Assembly (NCBI GenBank): GCA_016584495.1
Contig: WAID01000005.1
Coordinates: forward strand, 1,116,501-1,180,500
DNA: 64,000 nucleotides
Reading direction: 5' to 3'
Origin: Celoporthe dispersa
Lineage: Eukaryota > Ascomycota > Sordariomycetes > Diaporthales > Cryphonectriaceae
Position 1 is the first letter of the stretch; each line of letters opens with the position of its first letter. Made by a program: the position numbers and the translations under genes. Positions 24,293-36,942 of the stretch are shown here, one piece after another. A model generated the notes under the pieces. That model did no database searches, was not told the DNA's origin, and was given only the letters and a program-made list of their open reading frames with translations.

Positions 24293-26040
24293 ATGCGCGC
24301 TGGACACCTTTCCCTCCTCCTCGCCGGGCTCTCCGGCCTGGCCTCTGCCCGGGGGCCCCTGCGGCGGAGACAACAGGCAGCCCGGCTGCAGTCGAGGGCC
24401 TCCGGCGCCAGCTCGTCGCCATCGTACACCTACTACAAGTTCCAGCAGCCCATCGACCACTTCCCGGACAAGGCGACGTACGAGCCACACACCAACGCCA
24501 CCTTCGCGCAGCGCTATGTCTTCGACGCAAGCTACTACCAGCCGGGAGGCCCCGTGTTCCTGTACGTGGGCGGGGAGACGTTCATCGAGAACCGCCTGGA
24601 GTACCTCGAGACGGGGATCATCCAGATGCTCATGAATGCCACGGGCGGGCTGGGCGTCATCATCGAGAACCGCTACTACGGCGAGAGCTACCCGTACCTG
24701 GACCTGACGACGGACCACCTGGCCTACCTCACCAACGAGCAGACCATCGCGGACTTTTGCCTACTTTGCGCAGCACGCCTCCTTTGAGGGCATCAGCGCG
24801 GACCTGACCGCCCCCTCGACGCCCTGGATCATGTACGGCGGCAGCCTGGCGGGGGCGCAGACGGCCTTCACGGTCAAGACGTACGGCGACATCATCTACG
24901 GCGGCATCGCCTCGTCCCAGATCGTCAACGTGTCCGTGGAGTACCCGGAGTGGTACAGCCCCGTCCAGAGGTACGCGCCCTCGGACTGCGTCGCCAGCAT
25001 CAACGACATCGTGGACAAGCTGGACGCCCTCCTCGCCGCCAACAACACCGCCGCCGTGGCCGAGCTCAAGGCCATCTTCGGGCTCTCCCTGCTCACGGAC
25101 AACCGCGACTTCGCAAAGACCATCAACTACCCCGTCGGGAACCCCTTTGACTACCCGACGGCGACGTGGCAGGAGCTGATCTGGACGGACGAGGAGGCGC
25201 AGTTCTGGGAGTTCTGCGGGGCGGTGACGGACCTGGACGCGCCCGCCAACGTGACGGCTGTGGATGAGCAGATGGCCAAGTACACGGGCGGCGAGCCCTG
25301 GACGAACCTGGGCAACTATGCAAACTACATCAAGGAGGTGATCCTCCCTACCTGCCCGAGCGGTCACTATGCCAGCGGCGAGTGCTTTGGACAGGGCAAC
25401 GGTACGTTTTCCATAACTTTTATTCTGTTTTTCATTATTATTGTTGTTCTTGTTATTATCATGATCACAGTATTACACCGTCAGTGCTAACACGGTTTTC
25501 TGTTTCTTTCCTTCTCCTTCAAAAGCTACCTGGTGGCAGAAGCTCGTCGACCCAGGCACCCGCGCCTACATCTACACAACCTGCTACGAGGCAGGCCTCT
25601 ACCAGGCCGCCCCCAGGCAGGGCAAGAGCCTCCTCTCCCGCGTCATGACCGGCGCCTACACCCAGGAGATCTGCGAGATGGCGTTCCCCCCGGGCCAGTA
25701 CAACGCCATCCCCGCCTCGCCCCAGATCGACCTGTGGAACAGCTACGGCGGGTTCGGCATGTCGGCAGACAGGCTCGCCCTAGTCGACGGGCAGCAGGAC
25801 CCCTGGCTGGGCACCTGCTACCATGCGGCCGACGCGCCGCCGCGGTACAGCTCGGACCTGCACCCGGAGTACCTGATCGAGGTCGGCGGACACCACTGGG
25901 ACAGCTCGGGGATCCTGGACATCCCCGGGGAGCCGCAGTTTATCCGGCAGGTGCACTGGTGGGAGATCAAGACGGTGAGGAAGTGGCTGAGGGACTTTTC
26001 GTCGTGGGTTCCTGGGAACAGCTCGGCCCTGGCGAGGTGA
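24293..26040 (+). CDS. secreted serine peptidase, family S28 (prolyl carboxypeptidase-like)
   Basis: Predicted secreted exopeptidase that cleaves after proline (lysosomal Pro-X carboxypeptidase / DPP2 family). The signal peptide MRAGHLSLLLAGLSGLASA is followed by a basic RRRQQ stretch that could be a propeptide. Conserved features: FQQPIDHF near residue 50, GGPVFLYVGGE (86-95), the NRYYGESYPY block (126-135), the nucleophile motif YGGSLAGAQ with Ser184, the catalytic Asp region VDGQQDPWLGT, and the His region VGGHHWDSS near the C-terminus. Several N-x-S/T sites agree with secretion. Two exons, 24293-25401 and 25526-26040, are joined by a 124-base GTACGT...AAAG intron. An extra T in the four-base run 24755-24758 breaks the frame at IADF|AYFAQHASFEG. 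Removing it gives 540 residues. Confidence 0.9.
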
Positions 26041-26652
26041 GACACGCCGGTACAGGTTGTGGGGGGTTCATGATAGATGCACATGTATATGCATTCTGTA
26101 TACAACTCCGAGGGATTAATTTTTTTTATCACCTGGCCACCTAAGCAGTACATATTGATACGGTGAATCTACTGTATCCTCTACCATTCTTACCAATTTC
26201 TTTATTTAAAAAACATATTTATTTACTAGAGTAAATCTGACCTAAATTTTGCATACTATAGAGTAAAATATGTATTTGTCGGGTGCCAAAGTGATAAATC
26301 TCATCCATATAAGTTGTACATTCATATCGACATGTATGTCTGCATGCAAGTCCTTGTCAGTCTGTGGATAGATCATAGATGTGGACATTCATATTAATGA
26401 GTGTCTCGTTTCCAGCTCATCCTATGCGCAGCTAAAAGGAGTGACTGCTCCCAGCTGGCTGGAAATGACCCTGGTCTATATAGCTGCAGAACAGTCGGGC
26501 TCATACACATCATCCAATGTCTATCATACCATATTAGTCTAGTTCCTATATCCTGCCCTGGGCCTTGCCCAGGTGCAGATGAAATACAGCCCAGCCGGCC
26601 TCTCAAGACGCCAGGTCAGACACGGCACAGTCGAGGCACTTCCTGCCGCTGA
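26041..26652. other. AT-rich convergent intergenic region
   Basis: 3' flanks of the peptidase (+) and the MFS transporter (-). AT-rich around 26100-26400, consistent with polyadenylation signals. No gene. Confidence 0.6.
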
Positions 26653-27518
26653 CTACTTCTTCCTCGCAAAGGAGCTCTTCCTGCTCCCCAGCCCCCTCTC
26701 CCGGAAGCTCTCGTTCGTGTTCACCCGGTCGATATCATAAGGGCTAGCATCGTACGCCGCACTGCGCGTCCTCCTGAGGCTCGCCTTGCTCTTCCGCGAG
26801 GATATCGTGTTGGCCCTACTACGTCCACCGGTGGTCGTCTTGAGCGCGGCGTACCCGGGCTGGTGCTCCTCGTCGCCGTAGCTGCAGTCCGTCGCCTCGG
26901 CCTCGAGCTCGGCCTCGCGCCTGGTGCTCTGAGGGCTGCTGCGACGGTGCTGATGCTGGTGGTGGTGGTGTTGTTCTTCTTCTTGTTGTTGAGACGACCC
27001 GGCTGCTGCTGCCTCCTCCTCCTCCTCCTCCTTCTCCTCCTCGTCTTGTACGGTCGAGCTGCTGTCATCCGCCTGCGCAGCCTCGCCCCGCAGCCTCTCC
27101 AGGAAGGCAGCCGCCTCCGCAGCAAACTTACACCTGCTCCGGATGGCAGGGCCGTACCTGTAGAAGAGTAGGGGAAAGGGAACACAGGCCAGGGCGAGGA
27201 AGGCCGGGATGGAGGAGGCCCAGTGGATGCCCAGGTTGGCGTACATGTACGAGGTGAACAGGGGGAACGCGGCGCCGAACAGGGAGCGGAGGACGGCGTT
27301 GGCGGCCAGGACAGAGGCGGCGAAGATGACGTAGGCGTCGATGAGGTAGTTCATGATGGAGAGGAAGACGAGGACCATGCCGAAGCCGAAGGGGGCCGAG
27401 CCGATGATGCAGACGATCCAGTGGATGCTTGCGTAGTTGGTCCAGGCGAACCAGAAGACTGTCGAGAGAACAGATTGTGTGAGCAATGATCATGAGTAGG
27501 ATATCTTGGAAGAGAGAG

Positions 27519-27568
<50 letters not shown>

Positions 27569-28967
27569 CAGGAGGAGAACTTACGACCAATAGGCATGCA
27601 GATGGAGCCGATAATGGCGGGTGGCAGACGGGCTTCTGGAGGCGCAAAGCCCGACTCCGACCTCTCAATGACCCTGACATAGCGCTTGTTGTCGTAGATA
27701 GAATACGCAACCGCAGAGATCATGCCGACACACACCCCCAGGAAGGCCAGACCCCCGATGCCGGGCGACCAGCCGCGCACCTCCTGAAAGACGATGGGAA
27801 ATGCAGCAAAGAGCATGTACAGGGTGCCGTAGATGATGGCCATGTAGATGGACAGCAGCAAGACGATGGGCTCGCGGAAGAGAAGGATGAGGGGGCCGGG
27901 ACAGGGCCGTCTTGAAGGCCTGGCCCAGGGTGATCCGGCCTTGTTGTACGTCGGCCTGGGTCCTGTAGCACCGGCCCGTCATCTTGGACAGCTTGGCTGC
28001 GCGCTTGCGGAGGAGGACGGGGCCGTAGGTTTCGGGGACGAAGATGCTGCAGACGAGCCAGAGGACGCCGGTGAAGATGGCCATGACGCCCTCGACCCAG
28101 CGCCAGCCGACTGTTTCGCCCACGAATCCGCCGACTGTTTCGCATCTCCAGTCAGTCTCGAAGCCACAGGAGAAGATTCTGGGAAGGAAAAAAAGACAAA
28201 AAAAAAAAACGGCGTGAAAAGAAGGGAGGAGGAGGAGGAGGACAGACCGATGGGGCCGATGACTGGGCCTAGGAAAGGTGCTGCGGCAAAGATGCTCGTG
28301 GCCAGGCCGCGTTGCGCCGCTGGGAACATGTCGGCGATGACACCGCCGGCGTTGGTGAGAGGAGATGAGCCGAAGGAGCCGGCGAGAAAGCGGAGCACCA
28401 GCAGCGTGGCTATGTTTTGAGATCCCGCAGCGCCGGCGTTGAAGGCAGTGAGGAATATGTAGGTGCCGAAGAAGAGATACTGCCGCCCGTATAGCTCTGT
28501 AGAATAGGAACACCGGCATTCATCAGCGAGAGCAGAAGACAACAGACACCCAAGATGGTCAGGAGGCCTTCACTTACCGCTCAGCGGCGCCCACATGAGA
28601 GGTCCAATCGCGAACCCAACCACGAACAGAGACACGCCCAGCGTGCCAATGATGGTCGCCACATCAAACTGCAGGAGGATCTCGGAGATTCCGCCTGAAT
28701 ATGCAGACGACACAAAGGCCACAGCCTGCAAAAAGGTAAGACAGGTTCGCTCGTCAGTTCCGTTGTTGGCAAAAGGAAGGAGGAGATAAAACTAATAAGG
28801 AGACTGACCAGGGTCGCGAGGGCGACTAACATGGTGATGAACCATTTTCGCGTGTCCGAGTAGTTCATCGGGTTCACAGGGTCGTCGTCGAGCCATTTCA
28901 CAATATAAGGGTCCTCCTCGGTGCCTGAACCGGCGTATTGGGCGTTGACAATATCATCGTTGACCAC
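26653..28967 (-). CDS. MFS transporter of the DHA1 drug/polyamine exporter type
   Basis: Plasma-membrane proton antiporter resembling fungal polyamine/multidrug exporters. Five exons: 28967-28809, 28725-28578, 28496-28248, 28134-27585 and 27458-26653. The N-terminal motif DPVNPMNYSDTRKWFIT is typical. Helix 2-3 signature LMWAPLSELYGRQYLFFGTY, helix 4 VLRFLAGSFGSSPLTNAGG, motif C region APFLGPVIGPIVGGFVGETV (spanning an intron) and helix 7-8 block LLLSIYMAIIYGTLYMLFAA are all present. An extra C in the five-base run 27891-27895 (minus strand) breaks LSRP|LILLFREP. Corrected length is 636 residues. This exceeds the usual 480-560 because of a cytosolic tail of about 165 residues rich in Glu, Gln and His, ending in basic Ser-rich motifs. 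Substrate unknown. Confidence 0.88.
27512..27563. repeat. (GA)n tract in MFS transporter intron 4
   Basis: About 50 bases of GA with minor interruptions, within the intron 27459-27584. On the coding strand it forms a CT-rich tract next to the donor. Confidence 0.9.
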
Positions 28968-30820
28968 GCCCTGATCTAAAAAGCCGTTTGAAGTGGCTGA
29001 CGCGCTCTGGGCGGCGCTCTCCGAGTTTCTTTTCCATATCTTGTTGGCCTGCTTTCTTTCCCTCTTTTAGTTTTTTTTCTTCTTTATTTTCTTCTTTTCC
29101 TTTTGATGTTTCCAGGCGGGAAGGGAAAAGGTTGACGGGAACAACGGTGATGTGTTGTTTGTGCTGATGCGTATTAATAATTAATAGCAAACACTCTCTC
29201 CTTTACAGATCAAGTGACGTCTTGCCGAATACACCGTCCCTGATCGATTCGAGGCTCGACCTGATGTCCTCTCTATACATGAGCTAAGGCTGTGGTCGTC
29301 GTGAAAAGAAGAAGAAAAAAAGATGCGTCTAGGTGATAAATAGTATAGAAAAAGAAAGGAAGGGAGGAAAAAATAAGAGAAGTGGGTATTCAAACATATT
29401 TTAAATACCACAGGAGACCGCACGAGCATCAGAAGAAGAAAAAAAACAACCAGGACAAAACCATGACAACGAACGATCCCTCGGGCCCTCGCGCCTAGGA
29501 GGAATTCTTTAGTGGCACGCCAAAGAAAACCTTAGCTGGCATGACGACCATTTTCAGTGCTGTCAAGGTCGATCTAGTCCCACTCGGCCAGATGATGGCT
29601 GCCGACCCGCCGATGGTTGGTGTCAGGACTGTTTATGTCCGGATACGGACATGTCATGGTAATCATGGGGGAAAATAGTCAGCCGTTCCTTGGGCTTGTC
29701 TCGGAATAAAAAATTATAAAGAGACAAGAGGGAGAAATAAGAAGATCGAAAGAGTCTCTCTCTACCTTAGAATGGTATCTCTGGATTTTTGGGGGTGTTT
29801 TTTTCCCTCCCTCTCCATTATTATTTTACTAGATTCAGGAAGCACCTCCTCTAGGCACCATTTCCAGATCCACCAGAGAACCACATAAAGACGCCAGCCG
29901 TAAACTCTACTAAGACTGCTGCTGCATGATTCCAGCTGATTGATTACCTGCTTATACAGTAAGCCCCAAATTGTGACATGCGGATCGGCGGAGTTCAGCA
30001 TGAGTGGCAATTTGAAGTCCGCAGCTACACAGCCTGGCTTTATCATGTGTATGAGTACATTATGTGTATTTATTTTTTATTTTTTTTAGAAAAAGGAAAA
30101 TAAACATATGTCTTCTTGAGAGGATCTCTCAAGAAATCAACTCTTGAGGCAATCTTGCAGTCCTGTGAGCAGTAGGTGCGTGATCATATGGAACCATATT
30201 ATAGGCTTAATCCATCCATCTAGAGCCACACAGCCTTGCCAAGGTGTCGGTCTATAACAAATCACGATGATCCCTCGCTGACCTTCCAAGGCTTGTGAAT
30301 CCCGGACCTCGGCTCCTACGGTCCCGTCGTCCCACCGGAGCCTCCGAACTCCGCCGCCTCTGGAGGAGGGTATTTCCTTGCGCTACATGAATCATTGCGA
30401 TGGCCCGATGGCACGATGGGGACATTCTAGAGCGTATAAGATTGGATGATATGACCCAACACACACACACACACGCACACGCACACGCATACGCACACAC
30501 ACACAGGCTCAGTGTAATAATATCTGATCGAATTGGGTCATGAGAATTGGTTTGAGAAGTAAAATACACGGCACGCAGAGAGGCAGCATTCTTTGGGGGG
30601 AAGAAAAAAAAAGAGAAAACAACAGCAGCATGATCTGCTCATCGAGTGGCCTCTTTCTCTCTCTTTTTCCGCGTAAAGACGACTTTCCGTAACCCTCCCA
30701 TCTCTGTCCCCAGTTCTCACTGTACCTCACACCAGTAAGAAAAGAAGAAGAAGAAGAAGAAAGCTACACGAAACCACTCCCCTTTGTCTGTTTTTTCTCT
30801 TTCTCTTGTCCTCTCCTCGC
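28968..30820. other. intergenic, 1.85 kb
   Basis: Promoter of the MFS transporter on the left (T-rich 29055-29110) and 3' flank of the helicase gene on the right. AT-rich around 29700-30110. A CA-rich repeat lies at 30459-30505. No gene is supported. Confidence 0.5.
30459..30505. repeat. (CA)n repeat with CG interruptions
   Basis: ACACACACAC units interrupted by GCACAC and GCATACG across about 47 bases. Confidence 0.85.
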
Positions 30821-33800
30821 TCAAATCTCCAGACCCTCAACCTCTCTAGCCAGCACCTCCACGTCCGCCGCATGCCTCACCCCCTCCGCGGCCACATGGT
30901 TCGACCCGCCAACCGCAGCCCCACACTCGGGGCACCGCGCCCGCTCCATGGGCATGCCGCACTCGCCCACGGTAAAAGGGTGTCCCCTCTCGCACGTGTA
31001 CCAGTGTCCGGTGCCCCGGAACTCGGCCGCCATGGCCTCGTACACGGCGCGCATCTCGGCGGCTGTGACGCGGGTGTAGAAGACGCCCTGCTCGAGGAGG
31101 CGGCGCACCGCCTCGAGCTCGGCCTGGGTGGTCGCCGAGGGCCAGCGCGGGTGGCTGTCTAGGAGGGCCTGGGCCGCTTCGGCGTGCTCGAGCCCCGTGG
31201 TCTTGAGGTTGTTGCTGTCGCTGCTGCTGCCGCCGAGGGTGAGGGCGATGCCGCAGAAGTGGGCGTGGTAGATGTGGCCCTCGGCCTGGAGCCGCGGGCG
31301 GTCCGTCTCCCGGGCGAGCCTGACGAGGTCCTCGCACTGGGCCGTGCCGGCGGTGAAGTCCACGGTGAGCTCTGTCGTCTTCCAGGCCGGGGAGGCGTCC
31401 TTGCTGTTCCTGAGCGCCAGGAAGTCAGACAGCACGGCGAGGTGGCACCGCAGGAGGAGGGACGTGGCGAGCAGGAACCCGCGCAGTTGGGTGACGGAGG
31501 ACGGGTCGAAGGTGAAGGCGGGGCCCGCGGCGTTGTTGTCCGCGCTCCTGGCGGCGCGGTTGTTTTGGGCGAAGCGCACGAGGTTGGCTACCTTTTGGAA
31601 CGGCTGCTCCTCGGCCCTGACCCTTTTCTGGTAGGCGGCGATGTCTCTGTGCAGCCTGGTCAGCTCCGTGTACCGCTTCCTGCCGACCCACCCCCCAGGG
31701 TCCTCAGCTGGCCCTGTGCGGAGCCCGCCAGGACAAGCCGGGCTGGCCTGCTGTCGATGGTCCCCATGAGGACGTCAGCTGCACCCTCCTCCTCTCCCGC
31801 GTCGACATGCTGCGGTGCCAGGCCCTGCTGCCCGGCGAGCAGCCGCGCCGCCAGGTCCTGGTGCTGGCTCTCGGACCACGATATGAACTTCTTCGTGGCC
31901 TCATCCAGCAGCGCACGGCGGACGATGCGGCCGTACCTCGGGATATCGCGGAGGGAGCCGCGGCACAGCGGGCACGATTTGAGCTGCGTCCCGTCTACCG
32001 AGAAGGGCTCCAGGGGTCCCCTGATGGCCACGGGAGAGCCGTCCCTGCCGTCGAGGACATAGTGCTCGCCCATCAGCATCTGTCCGTCCATGGAGGACCG
32101 GGTCAGGAAGTGGCCGCAGCTGGCAAAGACGCAGGGGTCCTCGTCGAGGTTGATGTCTCTATACTCGCTCAGCAGCAGGTAGTCCACGACCGTGGACAGG
32201 ATATCGTCCGCACCGCACTGCTGGCAGTATTCCCCGCCAGGACAGGCCTCGCCGCACAGGGAAGGGCACTGGTGCCCACAGGCCAGCGGCAGGGGGCAGC
32301 GCCGGGAGCAGGGCACCCAGTCACAGGGGGGCAGCGCAGGGCATGCTGCATCCCGAGTGCGGGCAGCGGGAGGCACAGTCCCCTGCGGCACAGGGCGCGC
32401 ACGGCTCGTGGCAGGCCTTGCTGCAGCGGGAGTGGCTGCACCGGACCTCGCAGGGCCTGCTGCAGGGGGGACACTCTTCCTCGCCGTGGCAGGCTTTCGC
32501 GCAGGCGTGTGGGCACGTCGAGTAGCTGCGCCCGCAGATCTCGCTACAGGCTCCGTGGTCGACGGCCACGATGGTCAGAGGATCGTCCTGGTCGCGCTGG
32601 TTGCACTGAACACACGAGCGTCGGCAGGTGTGGCCACAGGGGAGAGCGACACCGCACCGCGCCGGGCACCTGAAGCCGGGAGAGGAGATGTCGACGGCAC
32701 ACGCGAGCTGGACGGTATGCTCACACCCGTGCGTCGTGCGCTCCACCTCCTGTCGGCACTCGATGGCCTCGGGGTCCTGCACCTCCCAGCACCGGGCGGA
32801 GGTGACTACATGACCACACCGCGGGAGAGCCAGGGAGATGTCGCGCAGGAGGAGTCTGCACTTGTCGCCGCAGGGGTCTCCACACTCCTTGGGACAGGCG
32901 TGGGAACAGCCCTCCTTGGGCCTGGGGCACGGCTTATGGCACTTGACGGCCTGGTGGAGGAGGTCGGAGTGGCAGGGACCGTAGCATGCGTGGCCGCAGT
33001 CCAGCCGCCTGTCGCAGGGCAGGCGGCAGCCTCCGTCGGGCGAAAAGGTGGCAAAGTCGTCTGGGCGCGAGACCGCGATGGGCGTGGCCGGGTGGCGAGG
33101 ACACTTGAGCGCCAGTGCCGGCCCGATGTTTCCCTGGGCCCGTAGCAGCTGCAGGATCTGCTCCCACATGGACACGCTCTGGTATGTCTTTGCGTTGCCG
33201 ATGAGATAGCACCCGTGCTTTGCGCGCGACAGGAGGACGTTGATGCGGTTCGGGGTGCTGAGGAAGCCGCACTTGTTCTCCGGGTTGCTGCGGACGAGGG
33301 AGATAATGACGACCTTGGCCTCTTCGCCCTGGAAGTTGTCGACGGTGGCCAGCCTGATGCTCCGCAGGAGGGTCGACTTGGTCACCGCCGTCTTGGCCTT
33401 GGCCTCGGGCTCGTCTGCCTCAGCGAGGTCCTCGAGGTCCCTCATGTCCCGCTCGTCGATCTTGACGCAGAAGGATGCCTCTGTCGCCATCCGCCTCCGC
33501 AGCTTCTGCAGCTGGCCGGTGTATGGCGTCAGGACAGCGATGTCCTCCGGGTCGTAGCTCCCCTGCTTCACCAGGTGCGAGACGAGGGCGGCGGCCATCT
33601 CGACCTCGTACTCGTTGGAGCGCGACGTGTCGTGGGGCTCCGCCCGCGAGTGGCCGTCCTCGAGGTGCTCGTGGTGCAGCCAGAACAGCCGGCGGTCCAT
33701 GCCGACGACCTGTGGGTAGCTCTTGACCCTGTCTGCATCCTTCAGGCCGCCGTAGAGCGTGGACCGCACCATTTCCGCGATGCAGGGATGCATGCGTCTC

Positions 33801-36800
33801 TGGGTCTCCAGGACGCTGACCGGCAGCTTCAGGTCGCCGGGGTGCTGCGGGCAGACCAGCCGCTCGAACAGCGACGTGTCCAGCGAGTACTTGAGCCCCC
33901 GGGGGTTCGTGCTCTGCAGGTCGTAGTTCTGGATCTGCGGCCGGAGCTGCAGGTGGTCCCCGATCAGGATCAGCTGCTCCACGGAGGGCAGGAGCGCCGT
34001 CAGCACGTGCGCCTCGAGGACCTCGCCGGCCTCCTCGCAGAGGACCACCTTGGCCCGGACCTTTCGCATCATGTCGATGTGGCGCGCCAGCCCCGTGGTG
34101 GTCAGCCCGATGATGTCCGCCTGCTGCAGGCAGCGCAGGTCCTCCTCGCTGCGGATGGAGCTGCGGTGGCCCCTGGCCTCCTCGTGTTCGCGGTGCAGCG
34201 CCGTGATCTCCTTGAAGACGGGGTTCCGGAGGCTCTTCTGCCACTCGCTGTGGACGACCCGGCGCTCCCGGTGTGTCATGTCGCCCAGGCGGGTCCTCTG
34301 CAGCTCCGCCAGGTCTCGCGGGGGGCGGTTGTTGTTGTTGTTGTTGGTGGTGGTGTCGCCGCGGCCAGCGCCTGGTGGTGGTGGCCTGGAGCCACCTCGG
34401 AGCCAGGCCTCGACGGCATTGACAGGCCTGCGCCGTACGGTCTGCCACTGGCCACCGGCCTCCTGAGGGCCGTCCGCGGGGCCGAACAGCTCTCTGTGGA
34501 ACACGGGATGGTTCATCTCGAGATACGCGCCGATGGAGGACGCAGAGTCGCACTGGTCCAGCGTGCGCAGGCACTTCCTGATCTCCTCCTCGGCAGCCCT
34601 CATCTTGCGGGTCTGCCCGGCAATATCAAACGTCTCGGTCCGGGTGGCGGCCGCCGCCGTGTCCGCTACTGCTCGGAGGTTGAAGTTCCTCAGCCGCTCC
34701 GACTTGGAGCTGGACCCGATCCGGATGATCCCCCTGACGCCGTCGTCCAGGAGGTGCTCGAGGAGCTGGTCCAGGGCGTGGTTCGTGTAGCAGACGCAGA
34801 TGACGGGGCCCAGCCGGGCACTGGCCTTGTTGGCGAGGAGGGCCCTGATGATCTTCTCGCCCGTGTACGACTTGCCTGTGCCGGGAGGGCCCTGGATCAG
34901 CGACAGCTCGCGCCCCAGCGTGTTGACCAGGGCCTCGGACTGCGTCTCATCGAGGCCCGTCCTGTCCGCAACCTCCTCGGGGGACGGTATACCACGGCCC
35001 GGGCTGGCTGACAGCGGCGTGGCGTCCGTCGTCAGACAGGTGAGGTCGTACTCGAACCCAGCGGCGCGGGAGAACAGGGGCGGGGGGACGCGTGCCTCGG
35101 CGCCCTGGGCACGCGTGTCGGGTGCGATCAGGTTGGTGAGGGGCAGGTCGGGCTTCTGCGAGAGCTTCTGCAGGGCCTCCAGGGTGTGCTTGAAGGACGC
35201 CAGCACGACGCCCGGGAACTCCACCAGCTGTCGCGGCCGTGGTGGGCCGATGTCTCTGTACCAGCGCAGGGCTTGGTGCAGCTCCCCCCGGGAGGTGCCC
35301 ACCAGGTTCAGCCTGACGTAGAGGTCCTCACGGCTGTGGCTCAGGCTCAGCGGCCTCTTGCCGTCGTGCTGAGGAAGAAAAGAGGAGGAGGAGGAAGGAG
35401 AGGCAGTGGCCTCCTCTCGCCTACGCAGCTCCTCGGCTAACTCGGCACGCAGCGTAGACCGCGCCACGACATAGAACTGGGCCGTGCCGGTGCGATCAAT
35501 GACACAGGTCAGAGACCCGGCCTGCAGTCTCTTGCACTGCTCCCACCACGCACGTCTGGTCGAGTCGTTCATCTTTTTGCGTTGCTGGGCTGGTTGCACC
35601 GCACCGTCAGCTCCAGGCCGTTGTCCTTGTCCATCTCGACGCTGTGCACCACGGCTCCGTCGTAGGCGGTCGTCTGGGCGCTGTTCTGCTGGTGGTGGTG
35701 GGAGTGGTTGTTGTTATTGTTAGTACGGTTGCCCTTGAGGAGGTCGAAGACTGCATCGCGGAGCTGACCGACGGTGTCTTCTCGCAGGAGGCGGAACTCC
35801 CGGTCCAGGCGGCCACGGATGCCAGTGAGGTGCCACTGCGACGAGTCGGTGGTGGGCAGATACTCCTTGCGCGATGTGGTGATCTCTTCGCAGGTGGGCA
35901 TGATCTGGATCTCGGCGATCTCGGCGTGGTCGTTGTCGTGGCGAGGGCCGTCGGGAGAAAGCCGTCCTGGGAGATCGAGCCTGAGCCTGAACGACTCGGG
36001 CGGGCCTCCTGTGACACGAGAAACAGCTGCAGCAGCACCAGGCGAGGACGACACTGCTTCTGGGCTAGCCATCGCCTTTCCAACGCCCAGGCGCCGCTGT
36101 AGGTAGTCGAGATACTTGGCTGCCCGCAGCAGGGAGGCCTCGTCTTCTCCTTGTGCAGCTGACAGCACCGCCAGGACGTCGGAAAACCGCTCCACGACGT
36201 GATGGAACTTGTCGTTCAGGACATTGGTCGTGTTGCAGTCGATCACCTTGGACAGCACTGCGAGCGACAACTCCAGCACAGACGCCTGGGCGAGGTCACC
36301 CACAGGCAGGCCAGGCCAGTCCATGACGAGCTGGAGGATGAACCCAAACAGCTTGTCCATTCGGGTCGCGTTGACGCCGACGAGAAAAGAATAGATGGCT
36401 GCCACCTCCTGCTCCAGGACGTTCGAGTCCACGAGCCGCTCGTGGGTGATGAGGCGAAACAGAGGCGAGATCTGCGTCTTCCACACGTCGACCCTAGTGG
36501 CGCCATCATCACCGTCATCATCATCAGTAGAATATTCTGCTGCTGCTAGGACGACGCGGCTGTTGGCCACAGCCTTGATGAAGTTGAGCCCAGCATCGCC
36601 CGCCAGCAGCTTGACTGCCTCCTGCGAGCTGCCGATGTCGCCCTCCATCAGGTCGAGACTGAGCACCAAGAACTGGCCCACTGTGTCATGGACCAGGTTG
36701 GATGACTCTTGGCCACAGGCGAGAATTCGCTTCCAGGTGCGAAGCTTGCTTCCTCTCAGGGCCTGTTCAGGGCTGTCATGATGATGGTTTCGCTGTTGGT

Positions 36801-36942
36801 GCTGGTGCTGGTGCTGGTTGTTTGATGTCTCGTGGGAGAATCTGCAGTCCTGCCCATATCGACAGTGGCCTGTCCTCTGAAAGAACCGACATGGCTGTCG
36901 TGGGCGACGATGGTGGGGCTCCATCCTGCTGTTTGGAAACAT
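30821..36942 (-). CDS. CCCH finger / ZNFX1-type SF1 helicase / NF-X1 fingers / RZ finger protein
   Basis: Giant intronless RNA-helicase protein of the ZNFX1 / S. pombe Hrr1 family, which acts in small-RNA silencing and heterochromatin; function here is inferred. Domains: a CCCH zinc finger C18-C27-C33-H37 (spacing 8-5-3); a conserved helical N-region (about 60-448); the WWEQCKRLQAGSL block (about 466-478); Walker A GPPGTGKS (685-692); DEAD-like CEEAGEVLEAH (about 970); TQRRMHP; and helicase-II motifs DNFQGEEAKVVIISLVRSN and NVLLSRAKHG. At least seven Cys/His NF-X1 fingers follow (about 1250-1560). A C-terminal RZ finger (HWYTCERGHPF ... CGMPMERARCPECG ... GGSNH, about 1980-2016) ends the protein. 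Three one-base breaks split it: CC at 35599-35600 (one base short), G6 at 32326-32331 (one long) and C6 at 31691-31696 (one short). Corrected length is 2040 residues from ATG 36942; ATG 36924 is an alternative. Confidence 0.9.

Noticed and set aside
33215..35011. 598-codon plus-strand open frame opposite the helicase gene
   Set aside because: Mirror frame of a GC-rich conserved coding strand; no motif, and the minus strand has unmistakable helicase domains. The same applies to 39517-41157 and 62003-63166 on the plus strand.
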